Of a stretch of DNA of 64,000 nt, positions 60,834 to 64,000 are shown piece by piece; position 1 is the stretch's first letter, and each line of letters opens with the position of its first letter. Source of the DNA: Sulfobacillus acidophilus DSM 10332 (GTDB lineage Bacteria; Bacillota; Sulfobacillia; Sulfobacillales; Sulfobacillaceae). The position numbers and the translations under genes are program-made. The stretch covers positions 248,001 through 312,000 of the forward strand of contig CP003179.1 of NCBI GenBank assembly GCA_000237975.1. The letters run 5' to 3'. A model generated the notes under the pieces. The model made no database searches, was not told the origin of the DNA, and saw only the letters and a list, made by a program, of their open reading frames with translations.

Positions 60834-62381
60834 ATGGATCAACCACCAATGACCATGGTCCCGACCATTTCTGACGAAGTCCGAGAAACGTTGGCCGTGT
60901 TAGAGACGGTCATGCATGACGTGGCTTCCCATGCCGCCACAAACCAGCGTGATTTGGGTCAAGTGGCGGCGGTGGTGGCGGACTTGCATCATCAGGTAGA
61001 GGATACCGATCAGACGGTGGCCGAAGCGTTAAACGGGGTCCTCTCCATGGCCGAACGGCTGACTACGGTGGCGGCCCACGTGGAAGAGGTCGAGGCCGAG
61101 ACGCAGGAAGTCGGTCGGGTTGCGGACGCCTCGCGCCAATATGCCAGTCGGGCGGAAGACGCGATTCAAGAGATTCAGCGCACGATGGCGCTTTTGGATG
61201 AGCACACGCGAAAGGTGTTAAAAATTAGCGGGGTGATTCAGCAAATCGCCAATACGACGAATCTCTTGGCGTTAAATGCGTCGATTGAGGCGGCCCGGGC
61301 AGGCGAGTACGGCCGAAGTTTTTCGGTGCTGGCGGAAGAGATTCGTAAGCTGGCCGATCAAACGCGAGCCGAAGCGCAAGGCATCGCGACGGATTTGGAT
61401 GCGGTCGTGCACCAGTTGGCCCAGGCCCGTTCGATTTCGGAGGGGGTCGGGGAGGCCGTCACGGCGTTGAGCGGCGCGGTGACCCAGTCTCATCAATCGT
61501 TTACCGCCATTGGCCAGGTCATTCATGACGCCGCCAATCAAATTGCCGAAACGGCGCAATTAGGGGAACAGCAAAAACAGCACATGGCACGGGTGGGACA
61601 GGTCATGGACACGTTGACCGAACGGTTTCGCGAGGTCAGCGGACAAGTGGAACATATTACCGGTGAAGTGCAAAAAACCGCTTTGGCGATGGAAAACGGC
61701 TACCAAGCGCTGGAATCCTATACTTACGAGGGATGGGTGCCGAAAGCCCTCCAAGACGCCGAAGAAGCCGCGCGGGCAGTCGAAGGGGTGTTGGAAGCGG
61801 CTGTTCGTGAAGGGCAGGTGTCCTTAAGTCAACTGTTGGCCACCGGCCAATATGTCCCGTATCAACCCGCCGAGATTCAGCAGCTGTCCCGTTATATTGA
61901 TGTGAGCCGGGTGGTGGGGGCATCGTCCCTCAATCCGCCGAAATATCGCGTGCCCTACGAACACACCGTCGAACCGGCGCTCAATCGGCTGATGGATGAA
62001 TATATTCAGCGGCATCGGTGGATTCTTTTTAGTGTCGTAGACCTGAACGGATACGTGGTGGCTTGTGCCGCGGTCGATAGACCGTCGTTGACGGGCGACC
62101 CGGCCGAAGATGACCGAAACCGGTTTAAGCGACTATTACCCCATCCATCTTGGGTGCGAGGGAGTCGTACCGGATTGGGCGACCGGGTTGCGTGGTTGCC
62201 GAATCACCTGACGCGGGCGGATTTTTCCGCTCATGGGGTGAGTCTTAAACGGCCTGAGACGCCGGAACGTCCGCTGGTCCAGACGTACATTCGCAACAAC
62301 GTGACGGTCATGACGCTCCTCTCTTATCCGGTCCATGTAGAGAATGAGCGCTTCGGGGCCATTATGGTGGCGTGGCATTGA
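60834..62381 (+). CDS. Soluble chemoreceptor-like protein with N-terminal signalling domain
   Basis: The 515-residue protein has no membrane helix. Residues about 20-300 form a methyl-accepting coiled coil with the conserved hairpin tip [43 protein letters not shown] near 138-180, which binds CheA/CheW. A C-terminal sensor-like domain follows ([24 protein letters not shown], then [14 protein letters not shown], and a final [18 protein letters not shown]) similar to the domain at the end of some proteobacterial receptors. The sensor is thus after, not before, the signalling part. The ligand is unknown. Separate start after GGAAAGGGGGG. Confidence 0.85.
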   Translation: MDQPPMTMVPTISDEVRETLAVLETVMHDVASHAATNQRDLGQVAAVVADLHHQVEDTDQTVAEALNGVLSMAERLTTVAAHVEEVEAETQEVGRVADASRQYASRAEDAIQEIQRTMALLDEHTRKVLKISGVIQQIANTTNLLALNASIEAARAGEYGRSFSVLAEEIRKLADQTRAEAQGIATDLDAVVHQLAQARSISEGVGEAVTALSGAVTQSHQSFTAIGQVIHDAANQIAETAQLGEQQKQHMARVGQVMDTLTERFREVSGQVEHITGEVQKTALAMENGYQALESYTYEGWVPKALQDAEEAARAVEGVLEAAVREGQVSLSQLLATGQYVPYQPAEIQQLSRYIDVSRVVGASSLNPPKYRVPYEHTVEPALNRLMDEYIQRHRWILFSVVDLNGYVVACAAVDRPSLTGDPAEDDRNRFKRLLPHPSWVRGSRTGLGDRVAWLPNHLTRADFSAHGVSLKRPETPERPLVQTYIRNNVTVMTLLSYPVHVENERFGAIMVAWH

Positions 62382-62498
62382 AACCGAGCGACCGTTTAAT
62401 TAGGGACTGAAAAAAGAGGGGTTTTGCAACGAGGGTACGAATCAGATCCAACGGATCGCGAGATCCGAACGGATGGGATACCTTAGGGGGGATCGACA

Positions 62499-63083
62499 AT
62501 GAGTTTTCCACAATCGGCATATTTGCCGGTGGCCATTGGATTTTTTGGGTTGGCCACAAATTATTTTGTCTGGGGAGGCCAAGCGTTATTTCAGCATCCC
62601 AAAAGTAACCCGGAGTTAAATAAGGCCATCGGCGTATGGGGCATTTGGATGGGCGGATTTATGCAATTTATTACCGGGGTCTATTTGATGGTAGGGCTGA
62701 GCTGGTTTCCTGTCTATACCTCTAAAGCGCCACTGTATATGGCTGCGGTGGCATTTACATCGTATGGTGTGCACTGGTTTGCCATTGGATGGCGGCGATA
62801 CATTGGCGCACCCGATGGCGTGGAGGGGCTTATGGCCATCGCGTATTCGGCCATTTCGTTGCTCGGAGTGCTCGTGTTTTTCCAAGCCGGAGACGTTCCG
62901 GTAGGCATTTTGTTTATTATTCTTTTGTTAATCTATTTAACGGAAATCCCGACACGGCTAGGTCCGTGGGTTCCGGGAGGGCGACTGATTGGATTCTTCC
63001 AGTTTATCGGGGCCATTTGGCTGATTTATTTAACCTATGGAGTCGTATTTAACACCGCTTTAGGCGGTCACTGGTGGGTATGA
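62499..63083 (+). CDS. Six-helix membrane protein, GPR1/FUN34/YaaH- or AmiS-like
   Basis: The 194-residue protein has six hydrophobic helices. GGFMQFITGVYLMVGLSWF followed by AVAFTSYGVHWFAIGW resembles the acetate-transporter (GPR1/FUN34/YaaH) pattern GGxxQxxxGxxE...FxSYGxFW, but the N-terminal NPAPLGL-type signature is absent, so AmiS/UreI-like channels are an alternative. Passage of acetate, urea or short amides is possible but unproven. AGGGGGGATCGACA precedes ATG 62499. A terminator follows and separates it from rplJ. Confidence 0.65.
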   Translation: MSFPQSAYLPVAIGFFGLATNYFVWGGQALFQHPKSNPELNKAIGVWGIWMGGFMQFITGVYLMVGLSWFPVYTSKAPLYMAAVAFTSYGVHWFAIGWRRYIGAPDGVEGLMAIAYSAISLLGVLVFFQAGDVPVGILFIILLLIYLTEIPTRLGPWVPGGRLIGFFQFIGAIWLIYLTYGVVFNTALGGHWWV

Positions 63084-63093
63084 CGCCCGATTG

Positions 63094-63126
63094 AGCCAGA
63101 CACCCTTATGGGTGTCTGGCTTCTCT
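63094..63126 (+). terminator. Terminator before the rplJ promoter
   Basis: AGCCAGACACCC and GGGTGTCTGGCT form a perfect 12-bp stem around TTAT, followed by TCTCTT. Confidence 0.88.
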
Positions 63127-63154
63127 TGACAGCTTCGGTAGCTCTTGATACGAT
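63126..63154 (+). promoter_or_regulatory. Promoter of rplJ-rplL
   Basis: A consensus TTGACA (63126-63131), a 17-bp spacer and TACGAT (63149-63154). Confidence 0.75.
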
Positions 63155-63304
63155 ACCCCCGAAACCCGAGACGATGGGTGTCGTTTGGTGCGACTTAATA
63201 TCCCATCCAGGTAGAATAGGTGGTCACGGTATGCCTTGGCCTTCTCCCTGCGGGTGGAGGCTTTTTTTATTGGCCTCGGATGTTAGGTACGGGGAGGTGA
63301 ACGG
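63155..63304 (+). promoter_or_regulatory. L10-type ribosomal protein leader with attenuator
   Basis: The leader holds paired segments (for example GATGGG with CCCATC near 63173-63206) and ends in a terminator-like hairpin (GCCTTCTCCC with GGGTGGAGGC, about 63239-63261) followed by seven T, about 35 bp before rplJ. This matches the arrangement of L10(L12) autoregulatory leaders in Firmicutes. Confidence 0.7.
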
Positions 63305-63829
63305 ATGGCAACAGCAGAAAAAGCGCAGGTCATCGAAGAAACCCGGCAAGCCCTCGAATCGTCGCAAGCTGCGGTGTTGGCCGATTACCGGGGCTTGACG
63401 GTGCAACAAATGGCTCAGTTGCGAACCCAGCTAGCTAAGGGCGGCGTCACCTTAAAGGTGATCAAAAACACCTTGATTAAGCGGGCGGCCGATGAGGCGG
63501 GCATTAGCGGATTAGAGCCTTATTTGAATGGACCGACCGCGGTCGCGTTCAGTCCGGATGACCCGGTGGTGGCGGCCAAACTTTTGTTTCAGGCCGCTCG
63601 CGAATTACGGAAAATCGAAATTAAAGCGGGCGTGCTCGGAAAATCCGCCATTGGGCCCGACGGGGTGAAAGAACTGGCGGATTTGCCCAGTCGAGAAGTG
63701 CTGCTGGGCAAGGTGGTCGGGACGCTGAACGCGCCAATTCAACAATTCGTGTGGGTTTTGAACGCGCCTTTGGGCAACTTGGCTCGTGCGTTGGATCAAA
63801 TTCGGCAAAAGCGGGAAGCCGAGGGCTAA
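63305..63829 (+). CDS. rplJ: 50S ribosomal protein L10
   Basis: The 174-residue stalk-base protein shows VIEETRQALESSQAAVLADYRGLTVQQMAQLR at the start, VTLKVIKNTLIKRAADEAG near 50, and a C-terminal helix that binds L7/L12 dimers. It normally represses its own operon through the leader. GGGGAGG precedes ATG 63305. It is followed after 30 bp by rplL. It has its own promoter because rplK-rplA lie 10 kb upstream. Confidence 0.96.
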   Translation: MATAEKAQVIEETRQALESSQAAVLADYRGLTVQQMAQLRTQLAKGGVTLKVIKNTLIKRAADEAGISGLEPYLNGPTAVAFSPDDPVVAAKLLFQAARELRKIEIKAGVLGKSAIGPDGVKELADLPSREVLLGKVVGTLNAPIQQFVWVLNAPLGNLARALDQIRQKREAEG

Positions 63830-63859
63830 AATTTTTTTGGAATTTGAGGAGGTAATTTG

Positions 63860-64000
63860 ATGGCTAAGGTCGAAGAAGTTATAGAGATTGTCAAGGGCAT
63901 GAACGTGCTCGAGTTGTCCCAGTTGGTTAAGGCGTTGGAAGACGAGTTTGGCGTAACGGCGGCGGCTCCGGTGGCCGTGGCGGCGGCGGCGCCGGCGGCG
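63860..64000 (+). CDS. rplL: 50S ribosomal protein L7/L12 (partial, continues beyond the window)
   Basis: The first 47 codons read [31 protein letters not shown] and an Ala/Pro-rich hinge, as in L7/L12. TGAGGAGG precedes ATG 63860. The C-terminal factor-binding domain is outside the window. Confidence 0.95.
   Translation, partial: MAKVEEVIEIVKGMNVLELSQLVKALEDEFGVTAAAPVAVAAAAPAA

Overview
The window reads as chromosome of a moderately GC-rich, spore-forming Firmicute of Sulfobacillus type (inference, no database search done). The reasons are the Bacillus-style order ctsR-mcsA-mcsB-clpC-radA-yacL-ispD-ispF ... cysS-rlmB-sigH ... rpmG-secE-nusG-rplK-rplA, sporulation-linked genes (cwlD-like, Spo0E-like, sigH, a spore-type GH18 hydrolase), T-box and glycine riboswitches, and a complete glycolate-to-glycerate pathway of the kind expected in organisms that consume glycolate leaked by acidophilic autotrophs.

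Layout. 1-253: tail of an APC-type permease. 392-11516: an IclR regulator and a co-directional glycolate block, glcF-gcl-hyi-glxR-glcE-glcD-garK and then a GlcA/LctP permease. Together these import glycolate, oxidise it to glyoxylate, condense two glyoxylates to tartronate semialdehyde, reduce that to D-glycerate and phosphorylate it. 11609-12736: membrane-anchored GH18 protein. 12756-25539: two almost identical rRNA operons (16S, tRNA-Ile, 23S, 5S) in direct orientation, offset by exactly 7848 bp. The roughly 2.95 kb between them is a patchy cassette with a DUF3800 gene, two 28-bp repeats, a thioredoxin pseudogene, an IS66 remnant and a GrpB-family gene. 25547-34882: SHOCT protein, the CtsR/McsAB/ClpC stress operon, radA, yacL and ispD. 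34883-48421: ispF, cell-wall genes, ilvD, T-box/cysS, rlmB, sigH, a transglutaminase/DUF58/MoxR operon and four tRNAs. 48441-54234: DUF202, an orphan DNA methylase, a NUDIX protein, a thioredoxin-like gene with an in-frame UGA, rpmG-secE-nusG-rplKA and an SQR-like flavoprotein. 54357-64000: redox/sulfur-looking genes, a glycine-riboswitch-controlled serine dehydratase, ddl, a Pho-box-controlled phosphate-type transporter, a soluble chemoreceptor-like protein, a six-helix membrane protein, and rplJ-rplL, which continues beyond the window.

The two strongest unusual observations are read directly from the DNA. First, radA is interrupted by a 788-bp sequence that folds as a group I intron. P1, P10, P2, P3, P4, P5, P7 and P8 can all be paired, and removing it restores the RadA frame and the conserved GSLAGPRV segment. 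It carries an unrecognised ORF in its P8 loop. Second, the gene at 50294-50626 (minus strand) is an otherwise intact thioredoxin-fold protein whose first active-site Cys codon is UGA. A hairpin with a GGUC loop lies 18 nt downstream, the arrangement of a bacterial SECIS element, so it is a candidate selenoprotein. Other notable points are a glyoxylate carboligase carrying the canonical ThDP-activating Glu that the E. coli enzyme lacks, palindromes at the promoters of the glycolate genes, and several unexplained structured leaders.
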